DNA of 64,000 nucleotides, taken from contig MPNJ01000004.1 of the NCBI GenBank assembly GCA_002238965.1, positions 1-64,000 on the forward strand. Direction: 5' to 3'. Each line of letters begins with the position of its first letter. Within the stretch, counting starts at the first letter, position 1. Origin of the DNA: Nitrospinae bacterium bin107 (GTDB taxonomy: Bacteria; UBA8248). The translations under genes and the position numbers were made by a program. Below are positions 1 through 7,588 of this stretch, one piece after another. Under the pieces are notes generated by a model that made no database searches, was not told the origin of the DNA, and saw only the letters and a list, made by a program, of their open reading frames with translations.

Positions 1-195
1 GATCTCACGGCCCCAGTGGTGCGCCCCCGCGCACGCCTCCATCGCCACCACGCAGCGCGGCTGTTTGGCCAGGAAGTTCAGCAGACCCGCCCGACCGAGC
101 TTCCTGCGGAACGCGACCGAACCGTCCACGCGCGCCCCGTGGAGTTGAAAACTGTTTTTCGCCAAGTCGATGCCGATGATGTAGACTCCTTCCAT
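1..195 (-). CDS. IS110-family transposase, N-terminal part (cut by window edge)
   Basis: Translation from the ATG at 195 runs open to base 1 (65 codons). It begins MEGVYIIGIDLAKNSFQLHG and continues to VVAMEACAGAHHWGREI. The G-I-D-x-A-K segment and the later M-E-A-C-x-G are the first Asp and the Glu of the DEDD RuvC-like domain of IS110/IS116/IS902 transposases. The start is supported by a strong GGAAGGAGG ribosome site 6-8 bases upstream. Only the beginning of the catalytic domain is visible; the rest, including the serine-bearing C-terminal domain, lies outside the window, so intactness cannot be judged. Family assignment is firm; subgroup (IS110 versus IS1111) is not decidable here. Confidence 0.85.
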   Translation of the reverse strand, partial: MEGVYIIGIDLAKNSFQLHGARVDGSVAFRRKLGRAGLLNFLAKQPRCVVAMEACAGAHHWGREI

Positions 196-199
196 GGAT

Positions 200-259
200 G
201 CCTCCTTCCGGGCGGTGTGTGACGTTGCCTCGCCACATTCTAAACTGCCGGAAGGGGGC
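200..259 (-). promoter_or_regulatory. Inverted repeat covering the transposase ribosome site
   Basis: On the minus strand, GCCCCCTTCCGG (259-248) can pair with CCGGAAGGAGGC (211-200) over 11 of 12 positions, enclosing a 36-base loop. The 3' arm contains the GGAAGGAGG ribosome site of the transposase, whose ATG begins five bases further on. The structure could hide the ribosome site and limit transposase translation, or be part of the structured non-coding RNA that IS110-group elements carry upstream of the gene. The pairing is seen; the role is inferred. Confidence 0.5.
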
Positions 260-312
260 GTCCACCCCATCGACCCTGCCTTTTCGCCTTCATAATGCGG
301 GTCGCATAATAT

Positions 313-332
313 GTCGGACATATATGTCCGAC
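313..332. repeat. 20-bp perfect palindrome
   Basis: GTCGGACATATATGTCCGAC is a perfect palindrome in the non-coding stretch upstream of the IS110 transposase start. It is followed by CTACAAC. It may be part of the insertion-sequence end, an operator, or a REP-like repeat. No second copy was noticed in this window. Confidence 0.6.
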
Positions 333-414
333 CTACAACAGGAGCAGTAATAACGCCGGAATGACGAACAAAACCTAATTCGTCGTGGGTCACGAGAAGA
401 GAACGCCGCTATCT

Positions 415-495
415 GTAGGAAAAGTCGCGACCTGTCCCTACAACAATCGAAACTCTCTCGCACTAGACTTTTTCAACAACCCCCTTGAGGGGGAG
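415..495 (-). repeat. Two-part palindromic repeat, copy 1
   Basis: The element has two parts. One is an imperfect palindrome at 415-441 centred on TCGCGA, with arms like GTAGGRAMAG/CTGTCCCTAC. The other is a box at 468-495 which, read on the minus strand, is CTCCCCCT, three bases, then GGGGGTTGTTGAAAAAG. The same two parts occur in the same relative order at 26644-26739 on the opposite strand, with a different spacer length (26 versus 40 bases). It resembles a MITE/REP-type intergenic repeat. Confidence 0.65.
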
Positions 496-670
496 TGGTT
501 GTTGAGCGCTTTGCAAAGGGAGGTAGTTCTTCCTCCCTCTCCGGTCGGCACAAACGTGAGCGAAGAGCGAGTGTTTGCAGCATTCCCCTCGGGATGTCCG
601 ACCCCTCGGGACGCCGGAGTGATTTGCGAAATCGGAGCGTTGCCTTGGTTGTCGAAACGGGAATGGATTA

Positions 671-1567
671 TCAGGCGTCTACCGCGCAGCGGAAACCGAT
701 GTTGAAATTCTTATACCAGGGCTCGAAACCTTCTCTGGCCGAACACCTGAGACTGTCCTCTATGTAATCCCACCCACAGCCCCGGGCGACCTTGGCGGTC
801 CAGGCGTACCCTGCCCTGCGCGGGAGCCAGCCCTCGGTGTTCCCGAAGCGAATCTTGTAGCTGTCCTCGTCTCGCAGCAGGATTTCGTAGCGCTCGCCGC
901 GTTTTACTTCGCCCAGGCTCAGGTTTCCCCCGCCCGGCACGGCGAACACGGGCACTTTCGCCATCGCCACCTCGAACGTAGGTTTTTCGAGTCCTTTCGG
1001 ATTCTCCGCCGGACCCGTCTGGTAATAGAACCCGTCAAACCAGTCCGCCACCCATTCGAAAACGTTCCCGGCCATCTGCACGCAATTGTAAGGGGATGCG
1101 CTTTCCTCGAAATCGCTCACATTGCTGGGGCGGCTAATATCCATCTCCGTGCTCGCATAGACGGCTCGCGCGTGAGAGGGTTCCTCCTCCCCCCATGGAT
1201 ACTTCCGGCCATCCGTCCCGCGGGCAGCCTTCTCCCACTCCGCCTCGGTCGGCAGGCGCTTGCCCACCCATTTGGCGTAGGCGTTCGCTTCCTCCCAGCT
1301 GATGCTGACGATGGGCTGCTCCGGCCCCACGAAATCATCCCTCGTGAATGAGGGAGGCGGGGGAAACGCCTCGGTCTCCTCCAGGAAGGCGCGGTATTGC
1401 GCGTTCGTCACGCAGTATTTGTCGATCCAGAAAGCATCGAGCGTGACTTCGCGCTGGGGGCGCTCATCCGCGTTTCCGGTCTCGGAACCCATCAGGAAGG
1501 ACCCGGCGGACACGTACACCATCGCGGCTTCGTCCTTTCCTCTTTTCGTTTCCGTCACTTCATTCAT
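671..1567 (-). CDS. SUMF1-domain protein with an inserted SH3-like segment
   Basis: 298 residues. Residues 16-190 and 258-298 form a formylglycine-generating-enzyme (SUMF1) fold: MVYVSAGSFLMGSE, the RLPTEAEWEKAARGTDG core, NVFEWVADWF, and the closing IGFRCA. Between NPKG and the RGCGW strand lies a segment of about 55 residues (about 198-253) with an SH3b-like pattern (VKRGERYEILLRDEDSYKIR, then EGWLPRRAG); ordinary members go almost directly from one to the other. Of the two Cys of true FGE only the one in FRCA (C294) is present; the position five residues earlier is Asn, so sulfatase activation is unlikely. No signal peptide. Target unknown. Confidence 0.85.
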   Translation of the reverse strand: MNEVTETKRGKDEAAMVYVSAGSFLMGSETGNADERPQREVTLDAFWIDKYCVTNAQYRAFLEETEAFPPPPSFTRDDFVGPEQPIVSISWEEANAYAKWVGKRLPTEAEWEKAARGTDGRKYPWGEEEPSHARAVYASTEMDISRPSNVSDFEESASPYNCVQMAGNVFEWVADWFDGFYYQTGPAENPKGLEKPTFEVAMAKVPVFAVPGGGNLSLGEVKRGERYEILLRDEDSYKIRFGNTEGWLPRRAGYAWTAKVARGCGWDYIEDSLRCSAREGFEPWYKNFNIGFRCAVDA

Positions 1568-1603
1568 CTTCGTCTCTTTGGATTCATACGCTCAGGCATG
1601 AGC

Positions 1604-1633
1604 GAAAAAGAGCGGGGCCCCGAAAGGCCCCGC
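1604..1633 (-). terminator. Rho-independent terminator of the oxidoreductase operon
   Basis: On the minus strand an 8-bp GC stem (GCGGGGCC paired with GGCCCCGC, loop TTTCGG) is followed by TCTTTTTCG. It lies just after the stop codon of the beta-subunit gene, so it should end the three-gene transcript and separate it from the SUMF1 gene. Confidence 0.8.
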
Positions 1634-1666
1634 CATGAACTTGCTGAATCTCTGCTCCCTGAATCC

Positions 1667-2695
1667 CTACTTCTTGCTCGGGTCGTTCACCTTGAAGGGG
1701 ATCACGCCGGGCACCATCCAGTCGTCCCACATCTTGTCCACTTCGCTCTGGAAGTATTCGTAGTCTTCCTCTACGAAGTGGTGGAAGCGGCCCTGCGTCT
1801 CCAGATATTCGCGCACCGGCTTGCGGGAACGCTTGCCGTACACCTGGCGGGCGGAAATGCCCGTGTAGGTCAGGGCTGCATCCGTCATCTCCCATAGCGG
1901 GAAGAGACCCGTTTCAACGGCCAGCTCGCCCAGCTTGTGGGAGTAGAACGGGTCGTAGTCCCAGCCCTTCGGGCACGGGTCGAGCGTATGCACGAACGCC
2001 GGCCCTTTCACGGCCAGCGCCTTGCGCACCTTGTCGATCAGGTCCGCAGGATAGGAAGCGTCCGCCGTGGCCACGTAGTTGCAGCGCGTATGGCCAACCG
2101 CGTACATCGCGGCGATGTTCTTCTTCCAGCAATCGTGCATGATGCGGAACTTCTTGCCCGGAGGCGTGAACGTCGTGTTCGCGCCCCAGGGGGATGCGCC
2201 CGAAATCTGGATGTCGGTGTTCGCGTACGACTCGTTGTCGTAGCAGATGATCGCCAGGTTGTACTTCGCGTGCATGAGCGCCGCCGATATGGACGAGACG
2301 CCCATGTCGATGCCGCCGCCGTCTCCGCAGAAGGCGATGACGTTAATCGGCTCTTCCTTCATCTTGCCCTTGCGCATTAGCGCGCGCAGCGCCGCCGCCG
2401 TCCCCGTGGCCGCAGACCCCGAAGATCCGAGCTGCGTGTGCATCCACGGCACCACCCAGGGGGTGCTGTAGTAGGTAGTGTTGGCCACGTACATGCAGCC
2501 CGTGCTGCCCAGAATGATGGAGCGAGGACCGGCCGCCTTGGCCATGAGGCGCATGATGAGGGCGCTCTCACAGCCCTGGCACGTCCTGTGCCCGCTGGTG
2601 AAATACTCTTCCACCGCTTTCTCGGGAATGGCGTTCACCTTCCCCATCAAGGGAAGTTCCTGTGTTCCGATGTTGTATTCTGAGGTTTCTGCCAT
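1667..2695 (-). CDS. Oxalate oxidoreductase beta subunit (2-oxoacid:ferredoxin oxidoreductase family, TPP-binding)
   Basis: 342 residues, the usual size of a PFOR-type beta subunit. It carries the cluster-binding cysteines C39, C42, C67 and C241 (CQGC, GSTGC, DPCPKGW); the 3- and 25-residue spacings match the proximal [4Fe-4S] site of pyruvate:ferredoxin oxidoreductase. The thiamine diphosphate motif runs from GDGGGID to YDNESYANT. It should bind TPP and the proximal cluster and form the catalytic core with the alpha subunit encoded two bases upstream. Substrate assignment (oxalate rather than pyruvate) rests on the alpha subunit. Last gene of the operon, followed by a terminator. Confidence 0.85.
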   Translation of the reverse strand: MAETSEYNIGTQELPLMGKVNAIPEKAVEEYFTSGHRTCQGCESALIMRLMAKAAGPRSIILGSTGCMYVANTTYYSTPWVVPWMHTQLGSSGSAATGTAAALRALMRKGKMKEEPINVIAFCGDGGGIDMGVSSISAALMHAKYNLAIICYDNESYANTDIQISGASPWGANTTFTPPGKKFRIMHDCWKKNIAAMYAVGHTRCNYVATADASYPADLIDKVRKALAVKGPAFVHTLDPCPKGWDYDPFYSHKLGELAVETGLFPLWEMTDAALTYTGISARQVYGKRSRKPVREYLETQGRFHHFVEEDYEYFQSEVDKMWDDWMVPGVIPFKVNDPSKK

Positions 2696-2697
2696 GA

Positions 2698-3915
2698 TTA
2701 TCCCCTCACGCCGATCCAGTCGACTTCGTTGTCGGCCGCATCGTTCTGACCCATGGAAATGACCTTGTCGGCCATCTGTTTGACGTCTTCGAGCAGCACC
2801 TCACGGCCCCCGAGGCCGCAGACGAATCCTTTCAGGTGAGGCACCTTGTCCGCCCCGTACATGGCGGCTTTAATTTCATTATACACGATACCACCGTGAT
2901 AGGGTGAACCAAAGGAATAGTCCCGGTCGATGACGCCCACCGCCTTGAAGCGCGAGAGCGATTCGCGCAACTCTTCCGTCGGGAAGGGGCGGAACCATTT
3001 CAGGCGAACCATACCGACTTTCTTGCCTTCCTTGCGCATTTCGCGAATGGCGACTTTCACTGGCAGACTCAGTGTTCCTACGCCGCACAGCACGACGTCG
3101 GCATCCTCGGTCATATACTCATCGAGGAAGGGGTTCGTGTTTGTACCGAAAATTTTACTGAAATCTGCGTGGGCTTCCTTGAGCACGGTGTAGGAGTTTT
3201 TCGCCGCCTCGCTGCTTTGGCGTCTCACTTCCATGAGCCAGTCCTCGTTGGCTTGTGGCGCGATGGTGATGGGGTTGTCCGGATGAAGCAGCAGGTCTCC
3301 CCTGTCGTAGGGAGGCAGGAACGCGTTGACTTCATCCTGGCCCGGCAGCCGCACCGTCGCCTGGCTGTGCGTCAGGAACGCGCCGTCCATCGCGATGGCG
3401 CACGGCAGATAGACTCTCGGGTCCTCGGCGACGCGATACGCCAGAAGACCGAGTTCGATGACTTCCTGCGCCGTGTCCGGGAAATTGATCATCCAGCCCA
3501 GATCGCGCACGAGCATGGCGTCGTTGTGTTCGGTGCCGAATGCGCCGGGGTCATCGAGTGCGCGGCAGCCGACAAGGGCCACCATGGGCAGCCTGAGCCC
3601 CGCCGTAACGGCGAGCGGCTCCATCGCATAGAGCCAGCCCACGCCGCTCGAACCGGTGAACACGCGCGCGCCGCAGGCCGAGGCGTGTTTGACGATCTCG
3701 AACTGGCCGTGTTCGCTTTCCGCCGGAATATAGTCGGCGTCGAAATCGCCCTCTGCGATGAACTTGGAAACGTACTGCATCACGGTGTCATACGGCCGAA
3801 TCGGATACGCCGTGATGACATCCACGTCGGCGAGGCGGCAGATATGCGCCATGACCTCGCTCCCGGTGAGGAGATGAACTCCCGCACCTTGTTGTTGTTC
3901 GGTTGCTGTCGCCAT
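2698..3915 (-). CDS. Oxalate oxidoreductase alpha subunit
   Basis: 405 residues, alpha subunit of the 2-oxoacid:ferredoxin oxidoreductase family. The substrate motif YPITP of pyruvate enzymes reads YPIRP (residues 37-41, R40). R118, D121 and F126 lie in GCRALDDPGAF. From memory, the Moorella thermoacetica oxalate oxidoreductase uses R31, R109, D112 and F117; all four appear here at a constant offset of +9, which is hard to explain by chance. Predicted reaction: oxalate to two CO2 with electrons to ferredoxin, in the cytoplasm. Middle gene of the operon. If the substrate reading is wrong it is still an OFOR alpha subunit. Confidence 0.85.
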   Translation of the reverse strand: MATATEQQQGAGVHLLTGSEVMAHICRLADVDVITAYPIRPYDTVMQYVSKFIAEGDFDADYIPAESEHGQFEIVKHASACGARVFTGSSGVGWLYAMEPLAVTAGLRLPMVALVGCRALDDPGAFGTEHNDAMLVRDLGWMINFPDTAQEVIELGLLAYRVAEDPRVYLPCAIAMDGAFLTHSQATVRLPGQDEVNAFLPPYDRGDLLLHPDNPITIAPQANEDWLMEVRRQSSEAAKNSYTVLKEAHADFSKIFGTNTNPFLDEYMTEDADVVLCGVGTLSLPVKVAIREMRKEGKKVGMVRLKWFRPFPTEELRESLSRFKAVGVIDRDYSFGSPYHGGIVYNEIKAAMYGADKVPHLKGFVCGLGGREVLLEDVKQMADKVISMGQNDAADNEVDWIGVRG

Positions 3916-3928
3916 CTTTTAGCTCCTG

Positions 3929-5116
3929 TTAAAGATCTTTTAGAGGTTTGATTTTCGCCGTTTCGGGATTGTGACCTGTTTCGAGGCCTATGCCCGAGAA
4001 TGCTCCCGCAAGGCCGGTGATCGGATGACGACCGTCTATCTTGCCGGTGGTGATTTTCTCGTCCATGTACTTGTCGTAATCTTCCTTGTTCTCCTGCCAC
4101 ATCTGCCACTGGCTGTCGCGCTCATCAAAAACGACCTCGTTCACCATCGTGATGCAGTCCTTGACGGGGCAGATGGCCTCGCACACGCCGCAGCCGCAGC
4201 AGGCCTCCATGTTGGCATCAAAGAAGCCGTCCGGCGTGACGTCGAAACAGGTGTCCGGGCATGCAACCCAGCACAGCGTGCACTTCGTGCATTTTTCGAA
4301 CGAGACGACCGGACGCATGGTGCGGGTCGACCACTTCTTGAAGTAGGGGTTTCGCCCCGGCTCGTAGCCGCCCTCGCCGCCTCGGAAGCCCTCGTGGCCG
4401 CCCACGCCGTCGATGACGACGCCCTGGCGCATTTCGTGCCATTTGAGGAGTTCGAACGTGAAGGGAACTTCATCGTTGCCCTGGCCCGGCTCTATCTCGA
4501 CCGGACGCAGGTCTTCATAAACTTCTCTCGCGGCTTCGACGTGCGTTTCAGAACCGATGTTCTCGCGGATGGCCGATTCCAGAGAGGCTATCGAACACAT
4601 GGTGGGCTCGGCCTTGAGCGCCGCGGCCAGACAGCGCGCGTCGGTGCCGTCGTCCTTGTAGACCCAAAGACCCGCAAAACTCGCCTCACCGGGGATGATG
4701 GCGAGTTTGTAGGGCGTTTCTCTGCGGTGGATGTGCTGGACGAGATCGTCTTCTTTCTGGTTGGACGTGACGATAAGCGTGCCGCCGGGCTTGGTGACGG
4801 CGTTGATGGGCTGAAGCCCGTACCATGCCCACGATTCCACACCCTTGCACAGCGTGTCGTCCACGCAGATGGAGATGTCCACCTGTTTGGGCTCGTATTG
4901 CGCCGCCACGGTCTCGAGCTCTTCCTCGTTGTCCGCGATGTAGCCGAACTGCTTGGCCGGAATCCCGTTGCGCTCTGGCGAATCGCTGTAGCGCCCGAAG
5001 GAGATGCCCGGCTTCCCTTCTTTCACGGCCGCGAGAATCAACGTCCGCGAAATTTTCACCGCAAGGCTTTTCTGAAATATTCCTCTGTAAATCACTTCAA
5101 ACGATATGACACTCAC
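3929..5116 (-). CDS. Oxalate oxidoreductase fused gamma-delta subunit
   Basis: 395 residues. Residues 1 to about 185 form the gamma domain (VIYRGIFQKSLAVKISRTL, then DDTLC). Residues about 255-330 form a delta-type ferredoxin domain with two CxxCxxCxxxC sets: C276/C279/C282/C286 and C306/C309/C312/C316. It should carry electrons from the TPP site to external ferredoxin through two [4Fe-4S] clusters. A gamma-delta fusion is the arrangement known for oxalate oxidoreductase. Start is GTG with GGGGGGTA about seven bases upstream. First gene of the operon; 13 bases separate its stop from the alpha start. The C-terminal tail of about 60 residues after the clusters is unassigned. Confidence 0.85.
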   Translation of the reverse strand: MSVISFEVIYRGIFQKSLAVKISRTLILAAVKEGKPGISFGRYSDSPERNGIPAKQFGYIADNEEELETVAAQYEPKQVDISICVDDTLCKGVESWAWYGLQPINAVTKPGGTLIVTSNQKEDDLVQHIHRRETPYKLAIIPGEASFAGLWVYKDDGTDARCLAAALKAEPTMCSIASLESAIRENIGSETHVEAAREVYEDLRPVEIEPGQGNDEVPFTFELLKWHEMRQGVVIDGVGGHEGFRGGEGGYEPGRNPYFKKWSTRTMRPVVSFEKCTKCTLCWVACPDTCFDVTPDGFFDANMEACCGCGVCEAICPVKDCITMVNEVVFDERDSQWQMWQENKEDYDKYMDEKITTGKIDGRHPITGLAGAFSGIGLETGHNPETAKIKPLKDL

Positions 5117-5223
5117 ATTCGGTACCCCCCACTTTGGAGTTGAAGAAGCTGACTTTTTAACCTAAAGGCGGTATTTCCTCAAATTCGGTTCACAAGAATT
5201 CCATTTTCCCCGATATTCCGGTT

Positions 5224-5931
5224 TCACCTGGATACGACCTCGCTGCCTTTAATATCGACTAGGTGGCTGATCATGCCCGCCACGGCCTTGTTCTGGTCTT
5301 TGTTGCTGACGGCATCGAGTATCTTCTGGTGCGCTTCCCACGAGCGGAAGCGAGCGCTTTCGTCACGACCGAGCGAGCGTTCGCGCATCTCGCTCAGAGA
5401 ATTGAGCAGGCTGCTGAGCAGATGGTGAAGGAATTGATTCTTGGCGGCCTCTGCGAGTCCCAGGTGGAACTGGGTATCTTCTTCGAGGCCCAGGCCGCCG
5501 CCTTCTACTGCGCCATGCTGTCTGCGGAGCGAGTCCTCGAGTTCCTCGAGTTCCGCGGGCGTTGCACGCTCGGCGGCTAGGGCGGCGATTTGAGGCTCAA
5601 GAACCATGCGCGCCTCGAAAAGATGGTTGATGCCGCTTTCCGCATCGGAGGTGACTTTTGCGGAAATCACATGAACCATGGATTCCGGATGCGCCGTGAC
5701 GAACGTGCCCTCCCCTTGCCTCGTCTCCACCAGCCTGGCGGATTCAAGAGAGCGCGTTGCTTCGCGGACGGAATTACGCCCCACGCCGAATTGCTCGCAC
5801 AACTCGCGCTCCGACGGTAGTTTCTCGCCCGGCTTGATCTCGCCTTCCAGGATCAAGGAAGTGAGCTGTGCGACGATTGCCTCGTAGACGCGCGTCTTCT
5901 TTACCGTCTGCAGTCTGTCGCTGATGGCCAC
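5224..5931 (-). CDS. GntR-family regulator, FadR/FCD subfamily
   Basis: 235 residues, GTG start. An N-terminal winged helix (about 16-78: KPGEKLPSERELCEQFGVGR, then REATRSLESARLVETRQGEGTFV) is followed by an all-helical FCD ligand-binding domain (about 100-220: LFEARMVLEPQIAALAAER, EEDTQFHLGLAEAAKN, WEAHQKILDAV). FCD regulators commonly sense organic acids. Position upstream of and co-directional with the oxalate oxidoreductase operon, and divergent from an MFS transporter, suggests control of both in response to a dicarboxylate such as oxalate; the ligand is inferred. Confidence 0.88.
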   Translation of the reverse strand: MAISDRLQTVKKTRVYEAIVAQLTSLILEGEIKPGEKLPSERELCEQFGVGRNSVREATRSLESARLVETRQGEGTFVTAHPESMVHVISAKVTSDAESGINHLFEARMVLEPQIAALAAERATPAELEELEDSLRRQHGAVEGGGLGLEEDTQFHLGLAEAAKNQFLHHLLSSLLNSLSEMRERSLGRDESARFRSWEAHQKILDAVSNKDQNKAVAGMISHLVDIKGSEVVSR

Positions 5932-6343
5932 AGCAGGTTCTCCGGATTCGGTTTTCTTCAGATCGACTGCTACCCCAGTTCCAACTTTGATAGTTGTAGG
6001 ATTGTCCTACCAGTGAGATTACGTCTGTTGTTTCTGGGAGTCAACAGCAAATAAGGAAAAATACGTCATTTGGGAATAAAAATACATGAAAATCGAAAGA
6101 TTTGGGGTTTATTTTCATTTTTTTTATTGGAATTCAGGATTCAGTCATATTGTTTTGGCATATTTATTGAATCGAATGGTTCACCTCTGTCACAGGGCCG
6201 CAAAAAACACATCTGCACTGAAAAGCCCGTCTCCGTGAAAGGGTTGCGTGTGGCTGTTCCTCACCTATGCCTGCTCTTGTCAAAATGCTAGGATTGTTCA
6301 TCTCGGTTTCGAATGATTTGATTGCCATGAAAGACACTAAACC
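5932..6343. other. AT-rich divergent control region
   Basis: 412 bases without a gene between the GntR regulator (minus) and the MFS transporter (plus). It contains the inverted repeat at 5996-6010 and a markedly AT-rich block around 6045-6180 unlike the surrounding GC-rich DNA. It probably holds promoters in both directions; no promoter pair is distinct enough to place. Confidence 0.5.
5996..6010. promoter_or_regulatory. Candidate operator of the GntR/FCD regulator
   Basis: GTAGGA-TTG-TCCTAC is a perfect 6-bp inverted repeat with a 3-base centre, 65 bases before the regulator's start codon. Size and symmetry fit the short palindromes bound by FadR-type GntR proteins, though the half-site is not the textbook TGGT. 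Autoregulation is inferred. Confidence 0.45.
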
Positions 6344-7558
6344 TTGAAGAAATGGCAACTCCTTGCCCTGCTCACTACCGGTCACGCCTGTGAACACTGG
6401 TTCCAGGGTGTTCTGGGCCCCGTACTCCCTTACTTGACGGCGGATCTGGGCCTCACGCTCACCCAGGTAGGACTTCTCTTTACGGGCAGAGCGGTGATGA
6501 GCGCTTTCAGCAGCGTGGGGACGGGCTACATCATCGACTCCTACGGCGGGGGGAAATGGCTGCTGGTCGGCTGCATGGCTTCGGCCGCGCTGTTCTACGG
6601 CGGGGCGGGATTCGCGACGGGGTTCATCACGCTGGCCCCCATCATCTGGCTGAGCGGCCTGGCCACGCATACATGGCATCCTCCCTCCATGGGTCTGCTG
6701 GGCATGCGCTTCGATAACCGCAAGGGATTCGCTCTGGGCGTACACGGCACGGGCGCAAACCTGGGGCAGACCCTGGCGCCCATTATCGCGGGCTATCTGC
6801 TCCTCGTCATGACCTGGCGGGGCGTCCTGCTGGCGAACACGATTCCTCTTTTCCTCACCGCGATTCTCTTGTGGGTTTTCCTGGAACCTTTCCAGATTAG
6901 CGGAAAACAAAAGCCCGGCTCCTCGGTCACCACCGGTAATTTCGTGGATGCGCTCATTAAAAATCCGGGGATGATGGGAGCTTGCGTCTTCTCGGGCGTG
7001 CGGACGCTGGCGCACAATGTGGTCTCGATTTTTCTGGCCATACTGCTGGTGAGAAAATACGGCGTGGGGCCGAGCACCCTGGGCCTTGCGCTCGGCGTGT
7101 ATTCGGCGGCTTCCATATTTCCCGAAACGATCGTCGGCTATCTTTCCGACAGGATTTCCCGAAAATTGATCCTCTTCATCGGGATCACCGGCGGCGGAAT
7201 CGCGCTGTTCCTGATTCCCCACGCGGGCACGGGAGTTTTCCTCTACGTCTGCGTCGCGTCGGTCGGCGTTTTTCTCATCTCCATGCGCTCGGCGATTTTC
7301 GCATACGGCTTCGAGATCAGCCCGCCTCAACTGGCTGGAAGCGTCGTCGGCGTTATTTTCACGGCGAACCAGATTTTTGTTGGCCTTGGCTTGTTTTTTC
7401 TGGGTATACTGGCGGACGCATACGGGTTGGAATTCGTTTTTGGAGCAATCGGCATCGCGTGTCTGGGAAGTCTGGTCGCTTTCTCATGGCTGCCCAGAAC
7501 GGAGGAGAATTCGGCCCTTCACCAGACGGCGGCGAATCCGGGAGATCCTATGCGCTAG
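6344..7558 (+). CDS. MFS transporter next to the oxalate module
   Basis: 404 residues with about 12 hydrophobic segments and major-facilitator features, including SDRISRKL in the central loop after the sixth to eighth segments. Start is TTG (MKKWQLL); no strong ribosome site is seen, and no in-frame ATG lies nearby. It is transcribed away from the GntR regulator that precedes the oxalate oxidoreductase genes. Since known oxalate:formate antiporters are MFS proteins, a role in oxalate or another small organic acid uptake is reasonable, but substrate residues cannot be read with confidence. Confidence 0.8.
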   Translation: MKKWQLLALLTTGHACEHWFQGVLGPVLPYLTADLGLTLTQVGLLFTGRAVMSAFSSVGTGYIIDSYGGGKWLLVGCMASAALFYGGAGFATGFITLAPIIWLSGLATHTWHPPSMGLLGMRFDNRKGFALGVHGTGANLGQTLAPIIAGYLLLVMTWRGVLLANTIPLFLTAILLWVFLEPFQISGKQKPGSSVTTGNFVDALIKNPGMMGACVFSGVRTLAHNVVSIFLAILLVRKYGVGPSTLGLALGVYSAASIFPETIVGYLSDRISRKLILFIGITGGGIALFLIPHAGTGVFLYVCVASVGVFLISMRSAIFAYGFEISPPQLAGSVVGVIFTANQIFVGLGLFFLGILADAYGLEFVFGAIGIACLGSLVAFSWLPRTEENSALHQTAANPGDPMR

Positions 7559-7588
7559 TCCTTCATGGGTTTTGCGGGGGGATGTCAT

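Larger units (their letters stand above)
196..670. other. Non-coding stretch between IS110 start and SUMF1 gene
   Basis: No convincing gene is seen here. The stretch holds the hairpin over the transposase ribosome site, the 20-bp palindrome at 313-332 and the two-part repeat at 415-495. Open frames in this stretch show no family resemblance and overlap the repeats. The IS110 left end and any bridge RNA should lie somewhere in the first part, but no boundary can be recognised by eye. Confidence 0.5.

Noticed and set aside
671-1567. True formylglycine-generating enzyme (sulfatase activator)
   Set aside because: Both SUMF1 proteins in this window lack the first active-site Cys, and no sulfatase gene is nearby.
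1667-5116. Ordinary pyruvate:ferredoxin oxidoreductase
   Set aside because: The YPIRP motif and the R/D/F residues at a fixed offset match oxalate oxidoreductase, not the YPITP pyruvate form.
3971-5143. Long open frame on the plus strand opposite the gamma-delta subunit, and similar long frames opposite other genes (16166-17329, 30649-32067, 44080-45564)
   Set aside because: They run antisense to clearly homologous genes and show biased low-complexity composition (Arg, His, Ala-rich); they are by-products of GC-rich codon use.
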